From JACQMJ01 sp964373495 (GTDB lineage: Bacteria > Patescibacteriota > Minisyncoccia > Sungbacterales > SURF-37), in the NCBI GenBank assembly GCA_964373495.1, contig CAYJUW010000005.1:1-29176 (forward strand): a stretch of DNA of 29,176 nt, in the 5' to 3' direction. Positions 1-7,465 of this stretch are shown here, piece by piece. Each line of letters starts with the position of its first letter. Positions within the stretch are counted from its first letter, which is position 1. The notes under the pieces were generated by a model, which saw nothing but the letters and a program-made list of their open reading frames with translations, searched no databases and was not told the DNA's origin. The translations under genes and the position numbers were made by a program.

Positions 1-29
1 TGGTAGGCAACACGAACGGATAGGCCGCC

Positions 30-57
30 CCGTTCGAAGTTTCACTACCGGGTATAC
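30..57. repeat. Repeat copy just before atpA (family A)
   Basis: The 23 bases at 30-52 recur exactly, inverted, at 12800-12822 inside a small lipoprotein gene, and in a diverged form at 12974-12999. The core reads TTCGAAGTTTCACTACC. This copy ends 3 nt before the atpA start codon, so the atpA translation start sits directly behind it with no recognisable Shine-Dalgarno sequence. Confidence 0.75.
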
Positions 58-60
58 CCC

Positions 61-1635
61 ATGAGCTTTGAGGTAATCACAAAACTCAAGCGCGAGATCG
101 CCGGGTTCCGCGACGATCCCGAAGCCCGGAAGATCGGCCTCGTCACCGAGGCCGGCGACGGCATTGCCAAAGTATCCGGACTCTCCGAGGCCATCTCCCA
201 GGAGCTCCTGGCCATTGAGAGCCAGGGCGGAGACGTGCCGGCGCTGGCCGCAATCCTCGAAGAGGACGCCATCGGCGCCATCATCCTCGGCCGGGCCGGG
301 GGCGTGCGGGTGGGGGACCGGGTCCGGCAGTCGGGCACGGTGCTGGCCATCCCGACCGGGGAAGAGCTCCTCGGCCGGGTGGTGAACCCCTTGGGCGATC
401 CGCTCGACGGCAAGGGCGTGGTGTTTAAAAATCCAGACCAAGCGAAGCGCTACCGCCTGGAGCGCTCCGCGCCCTCGGTCGTGGCGCGCGAATCTGTCTC
501 GACCCCGCTCCACACCGGCATCAAAGCCATTGACGCCATGATCCCCATTGGCCGGGGCCAGCGCGAGCTTATCATCGGCGACCGGCAGACCGGGAAAACG
601 GCCATTGCCATTGATGCCATTCTCAACCAGAAACAGGACGCGGCCTTGCCCGCCGAAGCTTTAGCGAAGGCGGGCCGCCGCCAAGTTATCTGCATCTACG
701 TGGCCATCGGCCAGAAGGACTCCAAAGTCGCAAAAACCCTACAGCGCCTGGCCGATGCCAATGCGCTCCAATACACGATCATTGTCTCGGCTCCGGCTTC
801 GGCTCCGGCGGCGCTCAAGTACTTGGCGCCCTTTGCCGGCTGCGCCATTGGCGAATACTTCATGGATCAGGGCGCGGATGCCCTCATCATCTACGACGAC
901 CTCTCCAAGCACGCCGATGCCTACCGCGAACTCTCGCTGCTCCTGAGGCGTCCGCCGGGCCGCGAGGCCTATCCGGGCGATATTTTCTATCTCCATGCGC
1001 GGCTCCTGGAAAGAGCGGCCAAGCTCGATGCCGCGCATGGCGGCGGATCATTGACGGCCATGCCCATCATTGAGACCAAGCTCGGCGATATTGCGGCCTA
1101 TATTCCCACCAACGTCATTTCCATCACCGACGGCCAGATTTATCTGGAATCGAACCTCTTTTACCAGGGCATCCGGCCGGCCCTGAACGTCGGGCTCTCG
1201 GTTTCGCGCGTGGGCTCCGCGGCCCAGACCACGGCCATGAAAAAAGTGGCTTCGCGCCTGCGGCTCGAGCTGGCCCAATTCCGCGAACTGGCGGCCTTCG
1301 TGCAGTTTGCCGCCGACCTCGACGAGCACACCCGCGCGCGCATCCGCAGAGGCGAGCTCCTGACCGAGGTCCTGAAGCAGCCGGACGGCAAGCCGATGGC
1401 CTTTGAACGCGCCGTGGCCATTCTTTACGCCGCGCTGAATGGCCATCTGGACGATATCCCCCTGACCGCCGTGAAGCGGTTTGAAACCGAATTCCTGGCC
1501 TATCTCGACCTGCGGCACCAAAAAGATATCCTGGTTCCGATCCGGGAAACCGGGGACTTGAATGAACACCAAACGCAATTGCTGACCACAGCCCTGAGCG
1601 ACTTCAAACGCCTATGGATTCCCTCCCCGGACTGA
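61..1635 (+). CDS. atpA: F1Fo ATP synthase subunit alpha
   Basis: This is the non-catalytic nucleotide-binding subunit of the F1 head of ATP synthase, which couples proton flow to ATP synthesis at the inner face of the membrane. The 524-residue product has the N-terminal beta barrel, the Walker A motif GDRQTGKT (residues 173-180), the DDLSKHA segment and the LLLRRPPGREAYPGD signature. Length is near normal (about 500-515), with one extra stretch around residues 193-208 that comes from a palindromic repeat at 648-675 (see findings). The last 22 nt overlap atpG, which suggests translational coupling. The Fo genes and delta subunit are not visible and presumably lie upstream of the window. There is no clear Shine-Dalgarno before the ATG. 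The identification is secure. Confidence 0.98.
   Translation: MSFEVITKLKREIAGFRDDPEARKIGLVTEAGDGIAKVSGLSEAISQELLAIESQGGDVPALAAILEEDAIGAIILGRAGGVRVGDRVRQSGTVLAIPTGEELLGRVVNPLGDPLDGKGVVFKNPDQAKRYRLERSAPSVVARESVSTPLHTGIKAIDAMIPIGRGQRELIIGDRQTGKTAIAIDAILNQKQDAALPAEALAKAGRRQVICIYVAIGQKDSKVAKTLQRLADANALQYTIIVSAPASAPAALKYLAPFAGCAIGEYFMDQGADALIIYDDLSKHADAYRELSLLLRRPPGREAYPGDIFYLHARLLERAAKLDAAHGGGSLTAMPIIETKLGDIAAYIPTNVISITDGQIYLESNLFYQGIRPALNVGLSVSRVGSAAQTTAMKKVASRLRLELAQFRELAAFVQFAADLDEHTRARIRRGELLTEVLKQPDGKPMAFERAVAILYAALNGHLDDIPLTAVKRFETEFLAYLDLRHQKDILVPIRETGDLNEHQTQLLTTALSDFKRLWIPSPD
648..675. repeat. Palindromic repeat embedded in the atpA coding sequence (family G)
   Basis: A 7-bp perfect stem (GCCCGCC / GGCGGGC) encloses GAAGCTTTAGCGAA. 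It is read in frame as LPAEALAKAG within AtpA, at a point where other alpha subunits have a short loop between the strand after Walker A and the CIYVAIGQ motif. A second copy with the same core, arms TCCGCC / GGCGGA, lies in noncoding DNA at 17647-17671. Confidence 0.75.
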
Positions 1636-2558
1636 AAGCCCGCCTCCGCGCCGTACAAAATATCAGCCAGATTACCAAAGCCATGGAAGTGGTGGCCGCC
1701 ACCAAAATGCGCCGGGCCCAGGGAGCGGCCCTGGCCTCCCGGCCCTACGCCATGCGGGCTCTGGAACTGCTCGGCCGCATCAGCGCGGCGGCGCCGAGCA
1801 TAACCCCTCTGATGGTGAGCCGGCCGGTGCGCGCCACGGCACTGCTCGTTGTTGCCGCTGATCGGGGCCTGGCCGGTCCGTTCAATGCCCAGGTCTTCCG
1901 CGCCGTTGAGGGATTCCTGTCCGCTGATCCGTACCGCGCTGAAGAAGGCCATCGCTACGCCGTGGTGGCCGTGGGCAAGAAAGCCATTGCCTACGGCGCC
2001 AAACGGCGCTGGGAACTGGCCGGGTCATTCCGGGACTTCGGCGACTACGCCCGGCCCGAAGATACTCTACCCTTGGCTGACCTTCTCGTTTCCGGCTTCA
2101 ACGCCGGCCGCTGGGATCGGGTGATGGCCGTATCCACCCATTTCCGCACCACCCTCCGCCAAGAAGTGCTCACCCGCCAGATTCTGCCCACCGATGCCGG
2201 GAAAATCCGGGAAACGATTGATGAGATCATGCCGGAGCGAGGACGCTGGGCCGAAACGGCCGAGAAGGGGCGGCCGCCCGGGCGCACGGCGCCGAGGACC
2301 GAGTACCTCTTTGAACCCTCGCCGCAAGAGGCCCTGGATGCGCTCCTCCCGCACCTCATTGCCATGCATATCTACCACCTGGTGCTCGAAGCCAACGCCT
2401 CGGAGCACTCGGCCCGGAGAGTAGCCATGAAGAACGCCTCGGATAACGCCGATGAGCTCTCGGGCCAGCTCGCCCGGGAGGCCCATAAAGCCCGCCAGGC
2501 CGGCATCACCACGGAAATCATTGAGATCACCGGAACCCAAAACGCGCTCGCCCTATGA
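1614..2558 (+). CDS. atpG: F1Fo ATP synthase subunit gamma
   Basis: This is the central rotor shaft of F1; its two long terminal helices turn inside the alpha3beta3 head. The N-terminus carries the family signature LKARLRAVQNISQITKAMEV followed by VAATKMRRAQ. The C-terminal helix is also clear (MHIYHLVLEANASEHSARRV, then AMKNASDNA). At 314 residues it is somewhat longer than the usual 285-295; the extra length lies around residues 210-235 (PERGRWAETAEKGRPPGRTA), a basic, low-complexity insert just before the C-terminal helix. The start codon lies inside the end of atpA. The stop is TGA, immediately followed by a repeat block. Confidence 0.97.
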   Translation: MDSLPGLKARLRAVQNISQITKAMEVVAATKMRRAQGAALASRPYAMRALELLGRISAAAPSITPLMVSRPVRATALLVVAADRGLAGPFNAQVFRAVEGFLSADPYRAEEGHRYAVVAVGKKAIAYGAKRRWELAGSFRDFGDYARPEDTLPLADLLVSGFNAGRWDRVMAVSTHFRTTLRQEVLTRQILPTDAGKIRETIDEIMPERGRWAETAEKGRPPGRTAPRTEYLFEPSPQEALDALLPHLIAMHIYHLVLEANASEHSARRVAMKNASDNADELSGQLAREAHKARQAGITTEIIEITGTQNALAL

Positions 2559-2648
2559 TGCCAATCTACGAATCGTATGCCAATCTGGCTAATTGCGGAT
2601 CGGCATTCGCGATTTGTAGATCGGCATAAAATTGCATATTGGCATCAC
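2559..2648. repeat. AT-rich inverted-repeat block before atpD (family B)
   Basis: Tandem and inverted copies of GCCAATCT, GCCGATC and GATTTGTAGAT-like words fill the whole gap between the atpG stop and the atpD start. A relative of the same block fills 14373-14453 directly before recA. Both blocks end with a GTAGATYGGCAT-type unit a few nt before the start codon. The block is far richer in A/T than its surroundings. Confidence 0.75.
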
Positions 2649-4073
2649 ATGACCATCTCTGAACACGGGCCAACCATGGAACCAAGAAAAAACCTGACCA
2701 CGGAGAAAAGCGCCGGAACCATCGCCCAAATCACCGGCCAGGTGGTGGACGTGGCCTTCCCGGAGGAATCGGCCCTGCCGGCAATCGGCCATGCCTTAAC
2801 GATCAGCGCCGAGGGGCGCTCGGTCGTGCTCGAAGTCGCCACGCACCTTGAGCCGGGGCGCATCCGGGCTCTGGCGCTTTCTTCCACGGACGGCCTCCGG
2901 CGGGGACTTGGCGTCAAAGACACCGGCGGGCCGATCCGCGTTCCGGTCGGGCCGGAAGTCCTCGGCAAGATGTTCAACGTCGTCGGCCAGACCCTGAACG
3001 TGGATTCGGCCGCGACCACATTCAAAACGTTCTGGCCCATCCGCCGGCCGCCGCCGCCGCTGGCGGAGCAGGCCACCAAAACCGAGGTCTTCGAAACCGG
3101 CATCAAAGTCATTGACCTTTTAGCGCCCTTCATCAAGGGCGGGAAAGTCGGGCTCTTCGGCGGCGCCGGCGTAGGCAAGACCGTGCTCTTAATGGAACTC
3201 ATCCGCAACGTGGCCGAGGAATCGGGCGGCTATTCGATCTTCGCCGGAGTCGGGGAGCGCACCCGCGAGGGCAACGACCTCTGGCGGGAGATGAGGGAGT
3301 CGGGCGTCATGGCCAAGACCGCGCTCGTCTTCGGCCAAATGAACGAGGTGCCCGGCGCGCGGCTGCGGGTGGGGCTGACCGCCCTGACCATGGCCGAATA
3401 CTTCCGCGATGAGGAACGCCGCGACATACTGCTCTTCATTGACAACATCTTCCGCTTCTCGCAGGCCGGATCCGAGGTCTCGACCCTGTTGGGCCGTATG
3501 CCCTCGGCCGTGGGCTACCAGCCGACGCTGGCGAGCGAAATGGGCGAGCTCCAGGAACGAATCACCTCGACCACATCCGGATCTATCACCTCGGTCCAGG
3601 CCATCTACGTGCCGGCCGACGACATTACTGATCCGGCGCCGGCAGCCACCTTTGCCCACCTGGATTCCACCATTGTCCTCTCGCGCGCGCTGACGGAAAT
3701 CGGCATCTATCCGGCCGTGGATCCCCTGGCTTCAACCTCAAGCGCTCTGGACCCGAACGTCGTGGGGCAGGAGCACTATGAGACCGCGCGCAAGATCCAG
3801 CAGATCCTCCAGCGCTATAAGGAGCTGCAGGACATCATTGCCATCCTCGGCTTGGAGGAGCTCTCGGACGAAGATAAACTCGTTGTGCACCGCGCCCGGC
3901 GGATCCAGAAGTTCCTCTCCCAGCCCTTTTTCGTCGGCGAGACGTTCACCGGCCGGCCGGGCGCCTACGTTAAGCTCGGAGAAACCATCCGCGATTTCAA
4001 AGCCATCTTAAACGGCCAGTATGACGACCGGCCCGAGGACTTCTTCTACATGAAGGGGGATCTTCGAGGGTAA
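2649..4073 (+). CDS. atpD: F1Fo ATP synthase subunit beta
   Basis: This is the catalytic subunit of F1. The product (474 residues from this start) has Walker A GGAGVGKT, the GERTREGNDLWREM motif, Walker B LLFIDNIFRFSQAGSEVS and the SALDPNVVGQEHYE region, all in the normal order. The open frame extends upstream to 2577, but those codons lie within the AT-rich repeat, so the start is placed at the first ATG after it (2649); ATG 2676 is an alternative. The conserved protein begins only near GTIAQITGQVVDV. The gene follows atpG in the usual A-G-D-C order, with the repeat as the only interruption. Confidence 0.96.
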   Translation: MTISEHGPTMEPRKNLTTEKSAGTIAQITGQVVDVAFPEESALPAIGHALTISAEGRSVVLEVATHLEPGRIRALALSSTDGLRRGLGVKDTGGPIRVPVGPEVLGKMFNVVGQTLNVDSAATTFKTFWPIRRPPPPLAEQATKTEVFETGIKVIDLLAPFIKGGKVGLFGGAGVGKTVLLMELIRNVAEESGGYSIFAGVGERTREGNDLWREMRESGVMAKTALVFGQMNEVPGARLRVGLTALTMAEYFRDEERRDILLFIDNIFRFSQAGSEVSTLLGRMPSAVGYQPTLASEMGELQERITSTTSGSITSVQAIYVPADDITDPAPAATFAHLDSTIVLSRALTEIGIYPAVDPLASTSSALDPNVVGQEHYETARKIQQILQRYKELQDIIAILGLEELSDEDKLVVHRARRIQKFLSQPFFVGETFTGRPGAYVKLGETIRDFKAILNGQYDDRPEDFFYMKGDLRG

Positions 4074-4141
4074 CCCCGCCCCGCGACTATTCTCAAATTC
4101 TTAAGAACATCGGAATAGCCAGGGGCCGGCCTGACCGCACC

Positions 4142-4381
4142 ATGCGCATTACGATCGCATCGCTCAAAGGCGTCCAATTTGAAGGCCAAGCCGCTTCACT
4201 GAACGTGAACACGGCGTCGGGCGAGATCACTGTGCTCGATAACCACCGGCCGCTCCTCACCCTGCTCAAGCCCGGCGCCGTGATCATCGGGGATCGGCGC
4301 GGGACGCGCCGAGAGCTCGAAATCCGCGGCGGATTCCTCGAAGTCGGGCTGAAAAACGAACTCTACCTCCTGGCCGATTAG
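4142..4381 (+). CDS. atpC: F1Fo ATP synthase subunit epsilon, N-terminal domain only
   Basis: Epsilon sits on the gamma shaft at the F1-Fo interface; in many bacteria its C-terminal two-helix domain acts as a latch that blocks ATP hydrolysis. This product has only 79 residues, against about 130-140 usually. It covers the beta sandwich (GEITVLDNHRPLLTLLKPG, then ELEIRGGFLEV) and stops where the helical domain should begin. No continuation is visible in other frames before the next gene. Short epsilon subunits are known in some lineages, so this may be natural. The inhibitory latch would be absent. ATG 4142 lies 68 nt after the atpD stop. Confidence 0.9.
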   Translation: MRITIASLKGVQFEGQAASLNVNTASGEITVLDNHRPLLTLLKPGAVIIGDRRGTRRELEIRGGFLEVGLKNELYLLAD

Positions 4382-4407
4382 CACCCGCCGCACCGCACGT
4401 CTCTGCC

Positions 4408-4851
4408 ATGGCACGTCTCATTGACCAGGCCGTTGATCACGCCCATTACCGGGCCGATGCCTGCATTGTGTGGTGCTTTGATGACCGCTTCTCGCCGTTG
4501 CTCGAGACGCTGATCAAGCGGGAAGGTTTTTCGCGCATTGATCTCATTAAGGTCGCCGGCGGCGCCAAAGATCTTGCCAGCCCGGCACATACCGACGATC
4601 GGCGGTATTTGCTTGCTCACATCGAGAAGTCCATCACACTCCACCACCCTCGCAAAATCATCCTCATGGTCCATGCCGAGTGCGGGGCCTACGGCCGGCC
4701 ATTCTCGAACCGGGAAGAAGAAACGCAGTTCTATGCCGGCGAGCTCGGCAAAGCCGCCCGAGCGCTCGGCCAACTCGTGCGCCAGGCACGCGGCGCCATC
4801 GCCCTCTTAACGTACTACGCTGACTTCGGAGGGCTCTCGGCGGTACCGTAG
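4408..4851 (+). CDS. Beta-carbonic-anhydrase-like zinc protein
   Basis: The 147-residue product carries the beta-class carbonic anhydrase zinc pattern: CFDDR (Cys23, Asp25, Arg27) and HAECGAYG (His89, Cys92), in the usual Cys-Asp/Arg ... His-x-x-Cys layout. Known members interconvert CO2 and bicarbonate. The protein is much shorter than classical enzymes (about 200 residues), and small relatives in reduced genomes are often called only carbonic-anhydrase-like. The start lies 26 nt after the atpC stop, so it is probably transcribed with the ATP synthase genes. Whether it is catalytic cannot be told from sequence; the metal site appears complete. Confidence 0.75.
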   Translation: MARLIDQAVDHAHYRADACIVWCFDDRFSPLLETLIKREGFSRIDLIKVAGGAKDLASPAHTDDRRYLLAHIEKSITLHHPRKIILMVHAECGAYGRPFSNREEETQFYAGELGKAARALGQLVRQARGAIALLTYYADFGGLSAVP

Positions 4852-4860
4852 CCGCCGGCC

Positions 4861-4891
4861 TTTTGGTATGATGCCGGTATGATTACCAAAA
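4861..4891 (+). terminator. Hairpin after the ATP synthase operon
   Basis: An 8-bp inverted repeat (TTTTGGTA / TACCAAAA) lies 10 nt after the stop of the carbonic-anhydrase-like gene. It lacks a long T tract, so it is only a possible terminator. It also contains two TATGAT boxes, one 8 nt before an ATG at 4880 that opens a 20-codon ORF running into the repeat. Confidence 0.35.
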
Positions 4892-4895
4892 CCAC

Positions 4896-4995
4896 GGTTC
4901 ACCCCGTTACAACCGGATGCCCCATGCCTTCACCCCGTTAGATAGTTTATCTAACGGGGCAAGGGTCGGGTTGTAACGGGGTTCACGGGTTTAAC
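4896..4995. repeat. Nested inverted repeats (family C)
   Basis: An outer pair GTTCACCCCGTTACAACC / GGTTGTAACGGGGTTCAC surrounds an inner hairpin CCCCGTTAGAT / ATCTAACGGGG. Parts of the same element recur at 15517-15660 after recA, including GGTTGTAACGG and CACCCCGTTAGAT. The element stops within a few bases of the start of the next small ORF. Confidence 0.8.
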
Positions 4996-5178
4996 GTGGC
5001 CTGCGAGGAGAACGCCCGGGAGGGAATTGGGCATCTCCGCGATGACCTGGATAGCGAGGAGGCGCGGGTATTCTTTGATCAGGCCCGCCAGCGGGGTTCG
5101 GCCGAGTTTGAGGACGACGAAGGCCGCCAGTATACGCTCATCTACCAGAACGGCTCCTACATCCTCACCCGCCGCTAA
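4996..5178 (+). CDS. Small acidic hypothetical protein
   Basis: This 60-codon ORF starts with GTG directly behind the family C repeat. The product is hydrophilic and acidic in its first half (REGIGHLRDDLDSEEARVFF) and ends with a beta-like stretch, RQYTLIYQNGSYILTRR. No signal peptide or membrane segment is visible and the family is not recognised. The composition is protein-like, but the repeat may have replaced the true 5' end, so the start is uncertain. Confidence 0.5.
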   Translation: MACEENAREGIGHLRDDLDSEEARVFFDQARQRGSAEFEDDEGRQYTLIYQNGSYILTRR

Positions 5179-5220
5179 TCCCTCGAAACGTTGCGCCACG
5201 CGGAGAAAATCCGCGCTGGC

Positions 5221-5249
5221 TTGACTTATAAATGCAGTAATGTTAACAT
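5221..5249 (+). promoter_or_regulatory. Sigma-70-type promoter for the HExxH gene
   Basis: TTGACT at 5221-5226 and TAACAT at 5244-5249 are separated by 17 bp. The -10 region overlaps a short TGTTAACATG-type dyad, a possible operator. A strong Shine-Dalgarno AGGAGG follows at 5271-5276. Confidence 0.55.
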
Positions 5250-5282
5250 GCTAACGACAAAAATCGAACAAGGAGGCCAGTG

Positions 5283-5861
5283 GTGATCCCCCAACTCGTC
5301 TTCCGCCATTCGTGGGTTTATGAGATGCATTTGAAGCGCCCGAAAGGGTCACGGGCGGTTTCGCCAAAAGTGCTCAGGCAACGCATCGTGAACTACGAAC
5401 AGTTGTGGCGGGAAATCGGCTCCAAAATTTTGCGGGAGCTCGAACGCGTTACCAGCCTCCGTTGGCAAGAACGGGAGATTATCTGCTACATCATCACCAC
5501 CGACACGCCGAGGGCGTTTTCGGACCCATTGACCCTCCCCGCGTGGCGAAATATGAAGTTCTTCGTCAACACCCTCACCCATGAGCTCATTCACCGGCTC
5601 CTGACTTACGGGGCCCCGCAGCGTCTGCTGAGCCAGAATTGGCAGACACTCATGCGGAGATACCGGAAGTACCCGCGACTCGTGCGGACGCACATCGTCG
5701 TACATGCAATCCATGCCTTGGTGTTGAAGCGACTTTTTGATGAGAAGACACTACGCGAGGAGATACGCTCGCGCAAGAATCCGTCCTACGTCCTTGCTTG
5801 GAAAGTCGCTCAAGGGGAAGGGTACGAAAACGTGGTGCGAATGCTGACCGGGAGGAAATAA
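5283..5861 (+). CDS. Putative zinc metallopeptidase-like protein (HELIH motif)
   Basis: The family is not recognised, but the product (192-193 residues) contains HELIH at residues 101-105 of the longer form, within FFVNTLTHELIHRLL. This is the HExxH signature of zinc-dependent peptidases set in a hydrophobic helix. A second histidine-rich helix, RTHIVVHAIHALV (His138, His142, His145), lies about 35 residues on and could supply another metal ligand. There is no signal peptide, so it is probably cytoplasmic. It is basic near the N-terminus. Tandem GTG codons at 5280 and 5283 follow AGGAGG; the second has the better spacing (6 nt). The next ORF begins 2 nt after the stop with its own GGAGG, which indicates a two-gene operon. 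Peptidase activity is inferred only from the motif. Confidence 0.7.
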   Translation: MIPQLVFRHSWVYEMHLKRPKGSRAVSPKVLRQRIVNYEQLWREIGSKILRELERVTSLRWQEREIICYIITTDTPRAFSDPLTLPAWRNMKFFVNTLTHELIHRLLTYGAPQRLLSQNWQTLMRRYRKYPRLVRTHIVVHAIHALVLKRLFDEKTLREEIRSRKNPSYVLAWKVAQGEGYENVVRMLTGRK

Positions 5862-5862
5862 G

Positions 5863-6074
5863 ATGTCATCAGAATTCGTACGGCTTTACCGAGAGGACCA
5901 GGGTGATCGGGAAAAGCTCGGCCAACTCCAAGTTGCCGAGCGTGAGCGGTTCGGACAAGAGATGCAGGAACGAGACGCGTCCAGTGGCAGCGGTACCCCA
6001 CGATTCCTACCGTCACTGACGAAGAACGGAAACGCTGGGACGTCCCACCTCTTGATCTTCAAGAATCGGAATAA
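5863..6074 (+). pseudogene. Small orphan gene, probably frameshifted
   Basis: An ATG follows GGAGGAAATAAG and opens a frame giving a charged peptide, MSSEFVRLYREDQGDREKL, then QVAERERFGQEMQERD. After about 5980 this frame becomes Arg/Pro/Cys-rich and loses protein character. A -1 shift near 5981 continues as QWQRYPTIPTVTDEERKRWD then VPPLDLQESE, ending at TAA 6072-6074, which reads like genuine protein. I infer a product of about 70 residues broken by one missing base, or by a sequencing error or programmed shift. It is the downstream partner of the HELIH gene. The function is unknown. Confidence 0.5.
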
Positions 6075-6236
6075 TCCGAGAGGGAAGGCAGCGTGGGCAA
6101 GAAACCGGCGGCGCAGGACCTCTCCATATCGGTCCAACCCTTGCACGTGCACCTGCACGCGGTGTGAGGATGGATTGGGCCATTGCGACAATCCGCGGAA
6201 CGGGTGCAACTGGTCGCGCGCCCCGAAACCGCGAAC

Positions 6237-6265
6237 GCCGAGCTCACGCTGAGCTCGGCTTTTTC
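6237..6265 (+). terminator. Rho-independent terminator
   Basis: GCCGAGCTCA / TGAGCTCGGC-type stem (about 9 bp) followed by CTTTTTC. It closes the HExxH operon and lies between convergent transcription units. Confidence 0.85.
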
Positions 6266-6321
6266 ATAATCCTAGAAAACCTTGAAAGTTCTGCACCAAG
6301 CTTAACTTGGCACCGCGTTGT

Positions 6322-6825
6322 TCATTTGCACGGACACGCTGGGCCTGGGCTGGCTGCCTCACCGGCCTCTGGTGGTGTGGGCGCCGGGAGGATTTTATCC
6401 AGCACCCGGCCTGCGGCTTTGCGCAGTAGGCCCTCCTGGCTGTTGATCTCTTCCAGCGTACCCAGGATCGACTCGGACTCGGCCAGCGCTTCTCGGCTCT
6501 TCTCGATGCGCTGGCGGATTTGGGGTGCCGGCGGGAGCTTGGCGGAAGGAGCAGACGCCCCCTCCTCGGCCGGAACCACGGCTTCAAGCTCGCGCTCCAC
6601 GGCGCTGATTGTATCGCTAAGCTCCCCCAGGAGCTTTTTTCGTTTCGCGGCCGGACTCTGGGGGATGACCAGTTTTTCCCTGAGGAACCGCGGCGCTGTT
6701 TCCTCAAAGAAGCGATCCAGGCCGACCGCGGCCAAGGCGCTGTGCCGCATCTCGGGCGAGACACGGTAAAAGACGACGTAGACGAGCCCGCCCGCAACGG
6801 CGAGATAGAAGATTCTCCGGATCAT
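6322..6825 (-). CDS. Membrane-anchored coiled-coil protein
   Basis: The predicted product (167 residues) starts MIRRIFYLAVAGGLVYVVFY, a single N-terminal membrane anchor. It is followed by a charged, helix-forming region with heptad character (KRKKLLGELSDTISAVEREL and RQRIEKSREALAESESILGT) and a Pro/Ala-rich tail ending in PGPACPCK. The family is not recognised. The frame extends to an ATG at 6843, but that codon falls inside a terminator stem, so 6825 is preferred even though the GGGAGG in front of it is almost abutting. A structural or scaffold role at the cell envelope is possible but not shown. Confidence 0.6.
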   Translation of the reverse strand: MIRRIFYLAVAGGLVYVVFYRVSPEMRHSALAAVGLDRFFEETAPRFLREKLVIPQSPAAKRKKLLGELSDTISAVERELEAVVPAEEGASAPSAKLPPAPQIRQRIEKSREALAESESILGTLEEINSQEGLLRKAAGRVLDKILPAPTPPEAGEAASPGPACPCK

Positions 6826-6841
6826 CCTCCCATGGTACCAC

Positions 6842-6868
6842 AAAAACCCCGGCGAGAACCGGGGTTTT
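6842..6868. terminator. Bidirectional-looking terminator hairpin
   Basis: AAAACCCCGG and CCGGGGTTTT arms surround a short loop. The T tract reads on the plus strand and the A tract gives T on the minus strand, so it would terminate the upstream minus gene at 6900-7319. Confidence 0.75.
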
Positions 6869-6899
6869 GCCTAGGGCCGTAGGGCCGGATCAGGAGCGA

Positions 6900-7319
6900 T
6901 TACATCATCCCTCCTCCACCAGGAGCTCCGGGGGCGGCCATCATGGCCGGTGAGGACTCCTTGCGCCACGAAGCCCAGAGGGCCCAGACGCCGACGACCA
7001 GGTGCAGGAGCGAGTCGGCCGGGTTTTCCAGGTTTGCGCCGAGGAAACTCGCGTAGCCGAACAAACTGTAGAGGCCGACCAGCACCCCGACGATGCCGAG
7101 GAGCATGACCAGCGGCCGCTGGAGGTTAGCCCCGAGGACAAAGGCGGCAATCAGCGCGACGATCCCGAGGACGAGGTGAGCCCAGTTCTCGGCATTGTCA
7201 AACCACCACGCCGAACCAAAAATGCTTCTCTCCGCCGTGGGACCGATGACGCCGAACCCGAGGAGCCCGACCGCCACCAGCACCACACCGCCGATCAGCA
7301 AAAATTGCTTAGGATTCAC
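6900..7319 (-). CDS. Four-helix integral membrane protein
   Basis: This 139-residue product has four predicted membrane helices: residues about 6-26 (LLIGGVVLVAVGLLGFGVIG), 45-62 (WAHLVLGIVALIAAFVLG), 69-90 (PLVMLLGIVGVLVGLYSLFG) and 103-117 (SLLHLVVGVWALWAS). A short C-terminal tail is rich in Gly, Met and Pro (MMAAPGAPGGGGMM). The paired NxxHLVLG / LLHLVVG helices resemble the DUF4383 type of small membrane proteins; this is a family guess. The start is GTG 7319 with no clear Shine-Dalgarno. The function is unknown. Confidence 0.7.
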   Translation of the reverse strand: MNPKQFLLIGGVVLVAVGLLGFGVIGPTAERSIFGSAWWFDNAENWAHLVLGIVALIAAFVLGANLQRPLVMLLGIVGVLVGLYSLFGYASFLGANLENPADSLLHLVVGVWALWASWRKESSPAMMAAPGAPGGGGMM

Positions 7320-7465
7320 GTGTGTTTTTAATGATTAGGTACGGACGACCTTTGCCCAGCCGTTCGGCAGAAACGCCGCTGGGACGCGCGCATAATTCAG
7401 TATCCAGTATAGCACCCCCGGGCAACGCGGCAGAAGCCACTTGTTCACAATCATCCAATGCCCGC

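Noticed and set aside
2577..2648. Longer N-terminus for AtpD beginning MPIWLIADRHSRF
   Set aside because: These codons are entirely repeat sequence and have no counterpart in beta subunits.
6164..6769. Plus-strand frame of 201 codons opposite the coiled-coil gene
   Set aside because: Ser/Arg-rich shadow frame that reads through the terminator at 6237-6265. The opposite strand has a membrane anchor and coiled coil, as expected of a real protein.
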